Assembly (NCBI RefSeq): GCF_000145615.1
Contig: NC_014410.1
Span: 1,971,501-2,035,500, forward strand
Direction: 5' to 3'
DNA length: 64,000 bases
Source: Thermoanaerobacterium thermosaccharolyticum DSM 571
Lineage (GTDB): Bacteria; Bacillota; Thermoanaerobacteria; Thermoanaerobacterales; Thermoanaerobacteraceae
Below are positions 40,840 through 51,745 of this stretch, one piece after another. The position numbers were made by a program, and so were the translations under genes. The notes under the pieces are model-generated. The model worked only from the letters and a program-made list of their open reading frames with translations, was not told the DNA's origin and ran no database searches. Every line of letters begins with the position of its first letter. The first letter of the stretch is position 1.

Positions 40840-41586
40840 TTAATAATTTACAATTTTAGCGAAATCCTGCGCTTTAAGGCTAGCTCCGCCCACCAATGCC
40901 CCATCAATATCGCTCTCTGACATTAACTCTTTAGCATTATCAGGTTTAACACTTCCCCCATATTGTATTCTTACCTCATTAGCAGTATTTATATCATAAA
41001 TACTAGCTATTGTCTCCCTGATAACTTTTATAACATCATTTGCATCCTTTGATGTAGCTGTTTTTCCAGTACCAATAGCCCATATAGGCTCATAAGCTAT
41101 AACGACATTTGTTACATCATTCTTTAAAACATCATCTAATGCTTTTTTTGTCTGCTCTCTTACAACATCAAATGCTTTGCCATCTTCTCTTTGACTTAAA
41201 GTTTCACCAACACAAACAATTGGTTTTAAGCCATGGCTCAATGCAGATTTTACTTTTCTGTTTACCGTTTCATCAGTCTCAGCAAAATATTGTCTTCTTT
41301 CTGAATGACCAATTACAACATATTCTACACCAATTTCCTTAAGCATAAGCGGTGAAACTTCGCCAGTAAATGCTCCTTTTTCTTCCCAATGCATGTTCTG
41401 TGCACCTAATCTTATGTTTGATCCGTCCAATGCTTTTTTAACATCTACCAAATCCACAAAAGGTGGAATAACAACCACTTCCACATCAGTATCTGCCACT
41501 AGAGGCTTTAGTTCATTTACAAGATTTACAGCATCAGACGGTGTCATGTGCATTTTCCAGTTGCCTGCAATTATAGGTATTCTCAA
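40840..41586 (-). CDS. tpiA: Triosephosphate isomerase
   Basis: 248-residue TIM barrel. AGNWKMH (Lys), IGHSERRQ (His), [11 protein letters not shown] (catalytic Glu) and the phosphate-binding GGSVKPDN and LVGGASL motifs are intact. It starts at TTG 41586 behind GAGGTG. Fourth gene of the glycolytic operon. Confidence 0.97.
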   Translation of the reverse strand: MRIPIIAGNWKMHMTPSDAVNLVNELKPLVADTDVEVVVIPPFVDLVDVKKALDGSNIRLGAQNMHWEEKGAFTGEVSPLMLKEIGVEYVVIGHSERRQYFAETDETVNRKVKSALSHGLKPIVCVGETLSQREDGKAFDVVREQTKKALDDVLKNDVTNVVIAYEPIWAIGTGKTATSKDANDVIKVIRETIASIYDINTANEVRIQYGGSVKPDNAKELMSESDIDGALVGGASLKAQDFAKIVNY

Positions 41587-41599
41587 TTAAAACACCTCT

Positions 41600-42781
41600 T
41601 TATTTATCATTTAATGCGGCAATTCCAGGTAAAACTTTGCCTTCTAAAAATTCTAATGATGCTCCACCACCGGTAGAGATGTGTGATACCTTGTCTGCAT
41701 AGCCAAGTTGTTCAACTGCTGCAGCCGAATCTCCGCCTCCTATTATCGTCGTACCACTGCATTCACTCATTGCCTTTGCAATAGCTTCTGTACCTTTTGC
41801 AAACTCTTTTATTTCAAAAACACCCATTGGTCCATTCCAGACTACTGTCTTGGCATCCTTTATAACATTAGAAAATGCTTCTACAGTCTTAGGCCCAATG
41901 TCTACACCTATTTTGTCTTGCGGCATCTTATCTATGTCAACCACTTCATATGGAACTCCAGGCTTTAATTCTTCGCAAACTACTGTGTCTACAGGCAATA
42001 AGAGCTTAACACCCTTTTGTCTAGCTTTTTCAATCAAGTCCTTTGCAAGCTCTAATTTGTCTTCTTCTAACAGCGATTTTCCTATTTCGTGTCCTTCAGC
42101 TTTTATGAAAGTATAAGCCATGCCACCGCCTATAAGCAAGCTATCAACTTTATCTAAAAGATTTGTTATTACGCCAATCTTATCAGAGACTTTTGCACCA
42201 CCAAGTATAGCTACAAATGGTCTCTTTGGATTTTCCAAAGCTCCACCCATAAAGTTGAGTTCTTTTTCAATTAAAAATCCTGATACAGCAGGCAGGTAAC
42301 TTGCAACACCTGTTGTTGAAGCATGTGCCCTATGAGCTGTGCCAAAAGCATCATTAACGTATATGTCAGCAAGTGATGCTAATTCTTTTGAAAAATTAGT
42401 ATCATTTTTTTCTTCTTCAGCATGGAATCTTACATTCTCTAGCAATAAAACTTCCCCATCTTTTAATGAATTGGCTTTTGATTTCGCATCTTCTCCTATT
42501 ACATCATCAGCCATTATAACAGGTTTGTTTAATAATTCTGAAAGTCTTTTTGCAACAGGTTTCATGGAATACTCCGGATTGAATTTTCCCTTTGGCCTTC
42601 CAAGATGTGATACTAAAATTACTTTTGCATTGTTATCGATGAGATATTTGATAGTAGGTAATGCTGCTTTTATCCTTGTATCATCGGTAATATTTTTTTC
42701 ACTGTCCATAGGAACATTAAAATCAACTCTTACCAATACTTTTTTCCCGCTTACATCCACATCTCTGACAGTTTTTTTCAC
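41600..42781 (-). CDS. pgk: Phosphoglycerate kinase
   Basis: 393-residue kinase. [43 protein letters not shown], the nucleotide-binding [12 protein letters not shown] and the closing [16 protein letters not shown] are complete. The GTG at 42781 has AGGAGG 7 nt upstream; the ATG at 42799 does not. A perfect hairpin separates it from gap. Confidence 0.97.
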   Translation of the reverse strand: MKKTVRDVDVSGKKVLVRVDFNVPMDSEKNITDDTRIKAALPTIKYLIDNNAKVILVSHLGRPKGKFNPEYSMKPVAKRLSELLNKPVIMADDVIGEDAKSKANSLKDGEVLLLENVRFHAEEEKNDTNFSKELASLADIYVNDAFGTAHRAHASTTGVASYLPAVSGFLIEKELNFMGGALENPKRPFVAILGGAKVSDKIGVITNLLDKVDSLLIGGGMAYTFIKAEGHEIGKSLLEEDKLELAKDLIEKARQKGVKLLLPVDTVVCEELKPGVPYEVVDIDKMPQDKIGVDIGPKTVEAFSNVIKDAKTVVWNGPMGVFEIKEFAKGTEAIAKAMSECSGTTIIGGGDSAAAVEQLGYADKVSHISTGGGASLEFLEGKVLPGIAALNDK

Positions 42782-42809
42782 GTATATACCTCCTAACATG
42801 ATATATTAT

Positions 42810-42834
42810 GGGACAAGGTTATAAACCTTGTCCC
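42810..42834 (-). promoter_or_regulatory. Perfect hairpin between gap and pgk
   Basis: GGGACAAGGTT-ATA-AACCTTGTCCC is an 11-bp stem with a 3-nt loop, 10 bp after the gap stop codon. No T-run follows, so it is more likely an RNA stability or processing element than a terminator. Confidence 0.7.
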
Positions 42835-42843
42835 ACTTACATA

Positions 42844-44924
<2,081 letters not shown>

Positions 44925-44941
44925 GTATCTAAACCTTCTTC

Positions 44942-44977
44942 AGGACTTTTATTGACCCGTTGTCTTATAACTGTCCC
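44942..44977 (-). promoter_or_regulatory. CggR-type operator
   Basis: On the minus strand two direct repeats CGGGAC...AGAC and CGGGTC...AGTC lie 19 bp apart, close to the Bacillus CggR operator pattern CGGGAC-N6-TGTC-N4-CGGGAC-N6-TGTC. It lies between the promoter and the cggR start, 18 bp from the start codon. Confidence 0.7.
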
Positions 44978-45011
44978 GCCAAATTAATAAATAATATTTA
45001 CTTCCAATACT

Positions 45012-45040
45012 ATTTTATATTAAGAATCTCATTTTTTCAA
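45012..45040 (-). promoter_or_regulatory. Sigma-A promoter of the glycolytic operon
   Basis: TTGAAA, 17-bp spacer, TAAAAT on the minus strand; predicted start about 30 bp upstream of the operator, suiting a roadblock mode of repression. Confidence 0.6.
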
Positions 45041-45050
45041 TAGATTAAAT

Positions 45051-45091
45051 GATAAAAGAGAGCAATTTCTAAAATTAGGCTCTCTTTTATC
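45051..45091 (-). terminator. Terminator of rpoN
   Basis: Perfect 13-bp stem with a 15-nt loop overlapping the rpoN stop codon, GATAAAAGAGAGC / GCTCTCTTTTATC. Confidence 0.75.
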
Positions 45092-46439
45092 AATATCTCT
45101 TTCTCTTGCCTGATGATGGAATATTCATCTCTTCTCTGTATTTTGCGACAGTTCTTCTTGATATCGTGATTCCTTGGCTAACAAGAATTTCGGCAATCTT
45201 TTGATCGCTTAATGTTTTTTTAGGGTCCTCATCGCTTATCAACTGCTTTATCATCTCTTTTATCATTTCCTGCGAAAATTTTTCACCATCGCCATTTTCA
45301 ATACCGTTTTGGAAAAAGTATTTTATTTCAAATACACCTAAAGGCGTATCTACATACTTCCCATTTATTGCTCTGCTTACGGTTGATTCATGAACACCAA
45401 CGATTTCTGCTATTTTTTTTAAGTTCATTGGCTTAATATATTTTTGAATCCTATCAAAAAATTCTCTCTGCTCTTTTACTATTGCACTTAACACTTTGTA
45501 CAAAGTATCACGGCGACTTTCTATGCTTTTAATGAGCCACATTGCTGACTGAATTTTATTTGACAGATATTTTTTTATATTGTCATCATCTGTTGCAGTC
45601 AAAATACTTTCATATGACTTATTTATTCTCAATCCGGGATACAGTGACTCATTTATCAGCACAACATAATCGCCATTTACCTTTTTAATATATTCATCTG
45701 GAATAACATATTTTGTATCGTTATAACTTGAAAAACTGGCTCCCGGTCTTGGATTTAATTTCTTTATTTCATCAACTGCATTCTGTACTTCCTTGATATC
45801 AACGTTTAATTTTTTTGCGATATATGCTAATTTGTTGTCAGCAATCTCATACAGATAATTATCAATAATTTCTTTTATAATGCCGTTGTACAGGTTTTTT
45901 GATTTAAGCTGTAGTTTAAGACATTCATTTAAATTCCTTGCTCCAACTCCTGGCGGATCAAAGGACTGTACGATATTTAAGGCTTTCAAAACATCAGCTT
46001 CATTAAATTTGTATTCTTCACTTAGCTTTTTAACATCGTCATTTAAATAACCATTGCTGTCGAGATCGTAAATTATAACTTTGCATATTTCTTTTAATTT
46101 CTTCTGAAGAGGTGTTATATGAAGTTGAAACATCAAGTGATCTGTCAGTGATGTCTCATTATAAACTATATTTTCAAAGCTATAGTCATCCTTTTCTTCA
46201 TCATCGCTGCTGTAATTATATTTATCTAAATCGCTATTTTTGTTCATCTCAATGTAAGCATCAATGATGTCTTCCCTCTCCTCGGAAGCTTCCAGCATTG
46301 GATTTGTCTCTAATTCGTTCGTAATCAGTTCATTTAACTCATATGAATTCAATTGAAGAATCTCAATAGCTTGTTTTAGCTGCGGAGTCATCATTAACTT
46401 CTGCACTTGTTTTAAATTAAGTCCTATATCCAGCTTCAT
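45090..46439 (-). CDS. rpoN: RNA polymerase sigma-54 factor
   Basis: 449-residue sigma-54. N-terminal Gln-rich activator-contact region (MTPQLKQAIEILQLNSYEL), acidic linker, core-binding domain, helix-turn-helix and the RpoN box, here SRRTVAKYREEMNIP. It needs an AAA+ activator; none is in the window. Start behind GAGGGTG. Lies just upstream of cggR on the same strand. Confidence 0.96.
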   Translation of the reverse strand: MKLDIGLNLKQVQKLMMTPQLKQAIEILQLNSYELNELITNELETNPMLEASEEREDIIDAYIEMNKNSDLDKYNYSSDDEEKDDYSFENIVYNETSLTDHLMFQLHITPLQKKLKEICKVIIYDLDSNGYLNDDVKKLSEEYKFNEADVLKALNIVQSFDPPGVGARNLNECLKLQLKSKNLYNGIIKEIIDNYLYEIADNKLAYIAKKLNVDIKEVQNAVDEIKKLNPRPGASFSSYNDTKYVIPDEYIKKVNGDYVVLINESLYPGLRINKSYESILTATDDDNIKKYLSNKIQSAMWLIKSIESRRDTLYKVLSAIVKEQREFFDRIQKYIKPMNLKKIAEIVGVHESTVSRAINGKYVDTPLGVFEIKYFFQNGIENGDGEKFSQEMIKEMIKQLISDEDPKKTLSDQKIAEILVSQGITISRRTVAKYREEMNIPSSGKRKRY

Positions 46440-46560
46440 ACTCTACACCCTCATTAATTTTATATATCTCTTTATATATTATATCATAAATGTAACCGTT
46501 TAGAAACATATCAAAAATATCCAGAAAGGATAAAAAGTCTATGTTTTAGAAAGTTGGATT

Positions 46561-46833
46561 TCACATAATCTCAAAGGTATGGTATAGCCCTTTATAATCT
46601 TCCCACTTTTCTACGACATTTTCGACTCTAGCCCATCTTAACCCATTTTTTATGTAAGAAATAAGCTCTCGAATATTTTCTTCATCACCTTCAGCGACTA
46701 TTTCAACACTTCCATCATATAAATTTTTCGCATATCCTGTTATATTAAGTCGCATAGCCATATTGTAAACAGAGTACCTAAGACCTACTCCCTGGACATA
46801 ACCTGTCAAATTTAAGTAAACCATCTTTTTCAT
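46561..46833 (-). CDS. acyP: Acylphosphatase
   Basis: 90-residue ferredoxin-like fold enzyme that hydrolyses acyl phosphates. The catalytic Arg is in GYVQGVGLRYSVY and the catalytic Asn in TGYAKNLYDGSVEI. The start at 46833 is preceded by AAAGGAGAAAAG, six codons inside a longer frame. Sequence 46440-46560 holds nothing seen. Confidence 0.93.
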   Translation of the reverse strand: MKKMVYLNLTGYVQGVGLRYSVYNMAMRLNITGYAKNLYDGSVEIVAEGDEENIRELISYIKNGLRWARVENVVEKWEDYKGLYHTFEIM

Positions 46834-46932
46834 AAACTTTTCTCCTTTCACTCATTGCATATAAATAAAATTATCGATCCTTTATATGAACTTTTTATTA
46901 TGCCGATCCGCAGCTAAAGCAAATGCAATAGG

Positions 46933-47757
46933 CTATAAAATAAATTTATTTATAACGTAAGCAACACCATTTTCCATGTTTGATTTCGTAATAAAATCTG
47001 CAGTTTTTTTAAGTTTTTCAATAGCATTCTCCATTGCTACTCCAAGCCCTGCAAATTCCACCATTTCTGTATCATTTTCACTATCACCTATTGCCACCAT
47101 TTCTGACCTATCAACTCCAAGGTATTCTCCCAAAATTCTAAGTCCATTGCCTTTATTTATTCCTTTATTTAATATTTCTATGTTATTATAAAATGAGCTT
47201 GTAGTTTCTAGTTTATCGCCTTTATTGTTGTCTATTATATCTCTTACACGTTTTATTTTTTCTGAATCTTCATCAAACATTACAAACTTCACAATATTAT
47301 CTTTTAATTTATCAGTAAAATCGATATCCTTAGGTATATCTTCGACTTTTACTCTTAAAGTTTCAGCATATAGCCTATTCCATTCACCGTACTTTTGATA
47401 TTTACTGGTGCTTTCAGGTGAGTAGACAATTTTATCACTGTAAAAATGGTAATATAGGTCATTTTCATTTGCCAGATTTATTAAATAGGATATTAAATCA
47501 ACGTCAAGAACACTTTTATATATTTCATTATCTTTATCATCTCTTATCATTGCTCCATTGCTTGCAATTATATATGGTTTAAATCCTAGAAATTCCGAAT
47601 ATGCATACGCAGATGCATAAATCCTTCCTGTTGATATAACTACATAAATTCCACTGTCATGAGCTTTTTGCAGTGCTTCTAAGTTTTCTCTTGAGATTTG
47701 CTTGTCATATGTCAAAAGCGTATCGTCCATATCTATCGCGACTAATTTGTATGCCAT
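46933..47757 (-). CDS. Cof-type HAD-IIB family phosphatase
   Basis: 275-residue haloacid-dehalogenase phosphatase. Motif I DMDDTLLTYD, motif II STGR, motif III Lys in a C2-type cap context, and GDSENDTEMVEFAG are present. These enzymes act on sugar or nucleotide phosphates; the substrate cannot be told. The GGGGG site is 6 nt from the ATG at 47757, and the longer frame to 47823 has no site. Confidence 0.9.
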   Translation of the reverse strand: MAYKLVAIDMDDTLLTYDKQISRENLEALQKAHDSGIYVVISTGRIYASAYAYSEFLGFKPYIIASNGAMIRDDKDNEIYKSVLDVDLISYLINLANENDLYYHFYSDKIVYSPESTSKYQKYGEWNRLYAETLRVKVEDIPKDIDFTDKLKDNIVKFVMFDEDSEKIKRVRDIIDNNKGDKLETTSSFYNNIEILNKGINKGNGLRILGEYLGVDRSEMVAIGDSENDTEMVEFAGLGVAMENAIEKLKKTADFITKSNMENGVAYVINKFIL

Positions 47758-47866
47758 CATAGTCCCCCATTCATCAGAATATTTTTTCAATACTACTATA
47801 TCATTACTTATCATGAACTTCAAGTTTGCATAATTTTCACTGGAAAAAGATATCTTAAAAAAATGA

Positions 47867-47895
47867 TTGACAGTATAAAATAGAAATAGTATAAT
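47867..47895 (+). promoter_or_regulatory. Consensus sigma-A promoter of the Fur/PerR-type gene
   Basis: TTGACA, a 17-bp spacer, TATAAT: an exact match to the sigma-A consensus, about 65 bp upstream of the start codon. Confidence 0.92.
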
Positions 47896-47914
47896 GTAAC
47901 TATCAATATTACAT
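47894..47914 (+). promoter_or_regulatory. Dyad overlapping the -10 element, possible autoregulatory operator
   Basis: ATGTAA and TTACAT arms are 9 bp apart over the promoter start region of a Fur-family gene. It does not match the standard PerR box, so the assignment is tentative. Confidence 0.45.
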
Positions 47915-47959
47915 GATAAATTTTATTAATTAATATTGTATCTAGAAAGAAGGGATATG

Positions 47960-48382
47960 ATGGACGATATCTCGTCAATTCTCAAAGAAAAAGGGCTCAA
48001 AGTTACACCGCAAAGATTGGCAATTATAAATATGCTTAGAAATACTAAGGAACATCCCAGTGCTGAAACAATATACAAAACATTGTCGTCCGATTTCCCA
48101 ACAATGAGTCTAGCAACTGTATATAAAACGCTTGAAATGCTTAAAAATATAGGACTTGTACAAGAGCTTAATGTTGGCGAAGGTAGCTTTAGATATGACG
48201 CAAATGTCAATTCGCATCCTCATTTAATATGTTATGGATGTAACAGAGTAGATGACCTTGATGATTCAGCACTAGATGATCTTCTTGGTGAAGTTAGTAA
48301 ATATACTGATTATCTTTTAAAGGATCAAAAGCTATATTTTTATGGCTATTGTCCTGAATGCAAGAATAAAAAAGTAAACTAA
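47960..48382 (+). CDS. perR: Fur-family transcriptional repressor, PerR-like
   Basis: Metal-dependent repressor of 140 residues. Winged helix (LKVTPQRLAIINML; TMSLATVYKTLEML), regulatory metal ligands in the VNSHPHLICYGC segment, and structural zinc in CYGC and CPEC. The length and lack of a long His-rich tail suit PerR, which senses peroxide through iron oxidation, but Fur cannot be excluded. The GAAGGG site is 5 nt from the second of two ATGs, at 47960. Rubrerythrin at 59.3 kb would be a natural target. Confidence 0.82.
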   Translation: MDDISSILKEKGLKVTPQRLAIINMLRNTKEHPSAETIYKTLSSDFPTMSLATVYKTLEMLKNIGLVQELNVGEGSFRYDANVNSHPHLICYGCNRVDDLDDSALDDLLGEVSKYTDYLLKDQKLYFYGYCPECKNKKVN

Positions 48383-48408
48383 AAAACGAGCGTATGCTCG
48401 TTTTTTTT
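48381..48408 (+). terminator. Bidirectional terminator between perR and the VanW gene
   Basis: AAAAAACGAGC / GCTCGTTTTTTTT with loop GTAT, overlapping both stop codons. Confidence 0.93.
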
Positions 48409-49891
48409 AATCTGTAGGATTTATATTCTGAGATTTGCCGTTTAAATCATCTGTGGAAATATCGCTATTCGCTTTTTGATTTGATTCTTTAGTTGTACTT
48501 TCGTCAACTGCCTTTTTGGGTCCACGCTTTATTACACCATCAACCGGTTTATAGATGTCGGTATACAAAAATTCTTTTTTCTTAAGTATATTATTTTCAT
48601 AGATCAGCCTGTAAGTATTTACCTTGTATCCTGTATGCTTTTCTACATCAACTTTCTCGACTCCCGCCGGCAATGTGGGATCGTCCACATATGTCACTTT
48701 TGGCTCGTATTTTTCGACAATTTCAGAATATATATCTATTCTTTTTCCTGGATCTTCATTATACCCATAAAGATTGACAACAAAATTATTGCCGCTTAAA
48801 TATGACTCAATATATATAGGATATTTGGTAGGATTCTCGAATTTTAAATCAAGTACATCGCCAGAAATTGTAGCGTCTTGTCCCGGAGACACATATCCAA
48901 CTGGAAATGTATGGTGATATCTTTCATCTATCTTTAAATCAGCCCGCAGTGCAGCATTGTATAATGTTGTTGCAACCTGACATACACCGCCTCCTATATC
49001 TGGAACGAGTTTATTTCCAATTATTACAGGGGCTTCTTTATAACCATTTTGTATAATTCTAGGCCCTAAAGTTTTATTCAGTGAAAAAATCTGTCCTGGC
49101 ATCAATAGCTTGCCATTTATAGCTTTTGCAGCTACAGCTAAATTTTCTGACCTGTTAACATCCCCTGTATTAAATTGAGTAGAATACGTTACGATTTTGC
49201 TTTTTATCATGCTGAGATCTGAAGCTTTTAAATTTGCTTCAACTTTTGCAACAGATATAGGAATTTTAACTGTACTGTCTCCACCTTGATTTATAATATT
49301 ATCGACCGTACTTTTTATATCATTTACGGTTTTAACTGTATCGACCTGAAAACCAGATATATCATTCGTAATATTAATCTTTCCATTCGATATATTTATT
49401 TTAGCGTCAACAAGATTTTTATCTATTTTTTTCGATATATCGGCAACAAAAATATCTAAATTTTTATAATTGGCTTCAGGACTATATTCAAGGTATCTGC
49501 CATGCTTCCCAACCTCGTATATCGTCTTTATCCGATTAAGGATATTTCCATTCTTACCTATCGAGTAAGCTTTATTTACAATATTAGCGTAGTCATAGCT
49601 TATTTTAATGTCATCGTATGGAACGATAAACTGCATATCATTATACTTTAAAACCACTTTCAAATTATCGATTGTTTTAAGCTCGCTTTGCAATTTTGAA
49701 TATGCTTCAGTTTTAGTAAGTCCGCTTAGATTTATGCCATTTACAAAAACTCCTTTCGCGATAGTATTTTGATTGATAATAGTGTAAAACATAGCAATCG
49801 AACCTACAAATAAAACAAGTACTAATATAAGAAGAATAATGTAAAAATAATTGCTTTTACTTCTTAACCTTTTTGTGTCCCTTGTCTCCAT
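48407..49891 (-). CDS. VanW-family cell-surface protein with peptidoglycan-binding repeats
   Basis: 494-residue protein with a cytoplasmic N-terminus, one membrane helix (about 15-40), two PG_binding_4-type repeats (about 45-225), and a VanW domain at about 245-390 with GGGVCQVATTLYNAALRA and the TFPVGYV block. The tail resembles a G5-like module and ends with a Ser/Thr/Asn-rich linker. VanW is associated with glycopeptide-resistance clusters but is common in spore-formers without them, and its activity is unknown. Convergent with perR. Confidence 0.87.
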   Translation of the reverse strand: METRDTKRLRSKSNYFYIILLILVLVLFVGSIAMFYTIINQNTIAKGVFVNGINLSGLTKTEAYSKLQSELKTIDNLKVVLKYNDMQFIVPYDDIKISYDYANIVNKAYSIGKNGNILNRIKTIYEVGKHGRYLEYSPEANYKNLDIFVADISKKIDKNLVDAKINISNGKINITNDISGFQVDTVKTVNDIKSTVDNIINQGGDSTVKIPISVAKVEANLKASDLSMIKSKIVTYSTQFNTGDVNRSENLAVAAKAINGKLLMPGQIFSLNKTLGPRIIQNGYKEAPVIIGNKLVPDIGGGVCQVATTLYNAALRADLKIDERYHHTFPVGYVSPGQDATISGDVLDLKFENPTKYPIYIESYLSGNNFVVNLYGYNEDPGKRIDIYSEIVEKYEPKVTYVDDPTLPAGVEKVDVEKHTGYKVNTYRLIYENNILKKKEFLYTDIYKPVDGVIKRGPKKAVDESTTKESNQKANSDISTDDLNGKSQNINPTD

Positions 49892-49968
49892 TTTGATCTC
49901 CCCAATTATTAGTTTTTAAAATCAATATAATTATATAATAAATGTTTTTCAAATTAATTACATACTAA

Positions 49969-50613
49969 TTAATTTTTTATAAAATTTTTATAAAACTGGC
50001 ATATATGGTTAACTAGGCAAATGTCACATTTAGGTTTTCTCGCTGTGCAAATATTCCTTCCATGATATATTAAAAGATGATGAGACAAAGACCACAAATT
50101 TCTAGGTAATATATCCATAAGTTGTTCTTCTGTTTTTGTAACATCATTGGTATCTGCAAGACCTATTCTGTTAGAAACTCTGAATACATGAGTGTCAACC
50201 GCAATTGCGTCCTTTTTGAATGCATTACTTATAACTACATTTGCCGTTTTCCTTCCTACGCCAGGCAATTCCATAAGTTTTTCCATCTCATCCGGCACAT
50301 TACCACCATACTTTTCACACAAAATCTTACATGTGTTTATTATATTTTTCGACTTATTTCTGTAAAGCCCACAATCTTTTATCTCTTCCTCAAAATCACG
50401 TGGATCTACATCCTTTAAATCAGCTGGAGATTTATATTTCTTAAAAAGTTTTTCTGTAACTATATTTACCCTTTTATCAGTACACTGAGCCGACAAGATT
50501 GTAGCTATCAACAGTTCAAAAGCATTATTAAAATGAAGCCCAGGTTTTGCATCAGGGTATGTTTTTTTAAGAATCTCTATAATTTCTAATGCCTCATCTT
50601 TCGTTATCCTCAA
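49969..50613 (-). CDS. nth: Endonuclease III
   Basis: 214-residue DNA glycosylase/AP lyase. Helix-hairpin-helix ELPGVGRKTANVV, the catalytic Lys nearby and Asp in VDTHVFRVSNR, and the [4Fe-4S] ligands in CTARKPKCDICLVNHIC are complete. TTG at 50613 is 6 nt from GAGGTG; a GTG at 50622 overlaps the site. It overlaps queG by 20 bp, so the two are coupled. Confidence 0.95.
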   Translation of the reverse strand: MRITKDEALEIIEILKKTYPDAKPGLHFNNAFELLIATILSAQCTDKRVNIVTEKLFKKYKSPADLKDVDPRDFEEEIKDCGLYRNKSKNIINTCKILCEKYGGNVPDEMEKLMELPGVGRKTANVVISNAFKKDAIAVDTHVFRVSNRIGLADTNDVTKTEEQLMDILPRNLWSLSHHLLIYHGRNICTARKPKCDICLVNHICQFYKNFIKN

Positions 50614-51745
50614 AAACCTCACCTCTAATCTTCTTTATAGCTTTTTTCATAAACATCTTAGCAGACACATCTGTTTCTTTAAAATACGCTTTTTCAATAT
50701 ATGGTAGAGAATTTTCTCCATCTAAAATACTTAAAGCATATGCACTATAACCTCTTAAATACGCGCTTTCTCCATTTATAAGCGATTTTAGCGGTTCAAC
50801 AGCCCTTGTATCATTTGAGTTTATAGCAGCAATGATGGCATTTCTTATTATAGTATTTTTGCCCCTCCAAGATGCAGATGTTGGGCCAAATACTTCCTGA
50901 AACTTTTCCTTATTAAGAGATAAAATTTCTTTCAAATCGTGCTTAGGCTTAAGTCCTCTTGGAATAAATTCATCTTTTATTACTCGTTTAGCTGTTTTAT
51001 TGAAAGGACAAACATCCTGACATGTATCGCATCCATATATTCTTGTTCCTATTTTTTTAATTGTGTCATCGCTTAAATATCCTTTTTTGATAGTAGCATA
51101 TGACAAACATTTATTTGCATCTATCTTATACTCTCCAACCAATGCCTTCCCAGGACAAGCTTTAAGGCACCGCGTACAGCTTCCACATTTGGATACAATT
51201 TTCTTATCTGGTTCAAAAAAGATGTTTAAAAGCATTTCACCTAAAAATAAATACGAACCATACTTCTCATTTATTATCATATTATTTTTGCCGTAAAATC
51301 CTATTCCAGCATTGTAAGCAATGGCTCTCTCCAAAAGAGGATTGTTATCAACAAGCAACACCGTTTTGGCATCATTACATTTAGACAAAATAAAAATTCT
51401 TAGCTTTTCAAGTAAGTTTATTAAAACTTTATGATAATCTACACCCCAAGCCGTCCTAGAAATAGTGCCATATGCTGACTTTGGAGAGTCAGCTTCGTAA
51501 ACAACATTATAAGAAACAGCAACAGATATAATGCTTTTAACATCTTCAAGTAAAATGTAGGGATTAATTCTCTTTTCTATGTCATTTACTTCTATATTAC
51601 AGCTTAATCCGTTTTCATATCTATTTGTCAATAAATCCCTGTATTTAAACAGACAATCGGGGCTTGCAAACCCCACAATATCAATGCCCGATTTGTAAGC
51701 AAATTCTCTTATCTCATCCTTTGTGACACAAGTCACATTAAACAT
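50594..51745 (-). CDS. queG: Epoxyqueuosine reductase
   Basis: 383-residue cobalamin-dependent reductase for the last step of queuosine synthesis. Two [4Fe-4S] motifs CGSCTRCLKACP and CDTCQDVCPFN are present, with an N-terminal B12-binding domain and a C-terminal HEAT-like repeat. It overlaps the end of the Lon-like gene by 8 bp. The ATG abuts the GGAAAGGA site; a GTG three codons on has better spacing. mnmA and trmK in this window also modify tRNA. Confidence 0.93.
   Translation of the reverse strand: MFNVTCVTKDEIREFAYKSGIDIVGFASPDCLFKYRDLLTNRYENGLSCNIEVNDIEKRINPYILLEDVKSIISVAVSYNVVYEADSPKSAYGTISRTAWGVDYHKVLINLLEKLRIFILSKCNDAKTVLLVDNNPLLERAIAYNAGIGFYGKNNMIINEKYGSYLFLGEMLLNIFFEPDKKIVSKCGSCTRCLKACPGKALVGEYKIDANKCLSYATIKKGYLSDDTIKKIGTRIYGCDTCQDVCPFNKTAKRVIKDEFIPRGLKPKHDLKEILSLNKEKFQEVFGPTSASWRGKNTIIRNAIIAAINSNDTRAVEPLKSLINGESAYLRGYSAYALSILDGENSLPYIEKAYFKETDVSAKMFMKKAIKKIRGEVFEDNER

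Noticed and set aside
42339-42824. 161-codon plus-strand frame across pgk
   Set aside because: Shadow of pgk: no ribosome site and composition follows the complementary codons of the real gene.
44942-46560. Sigma-54 promoter near rpoN
   Set aside because: No TGGCAC-N5-TTGCA-like pair was recognised around rpoN or the glycolytic operon.
47890-47935. Standard PerR box before the Fur-family gene
   Set aside because: The TTATAATNATTATAA pattern is not present; only a weaker dyad is seen.
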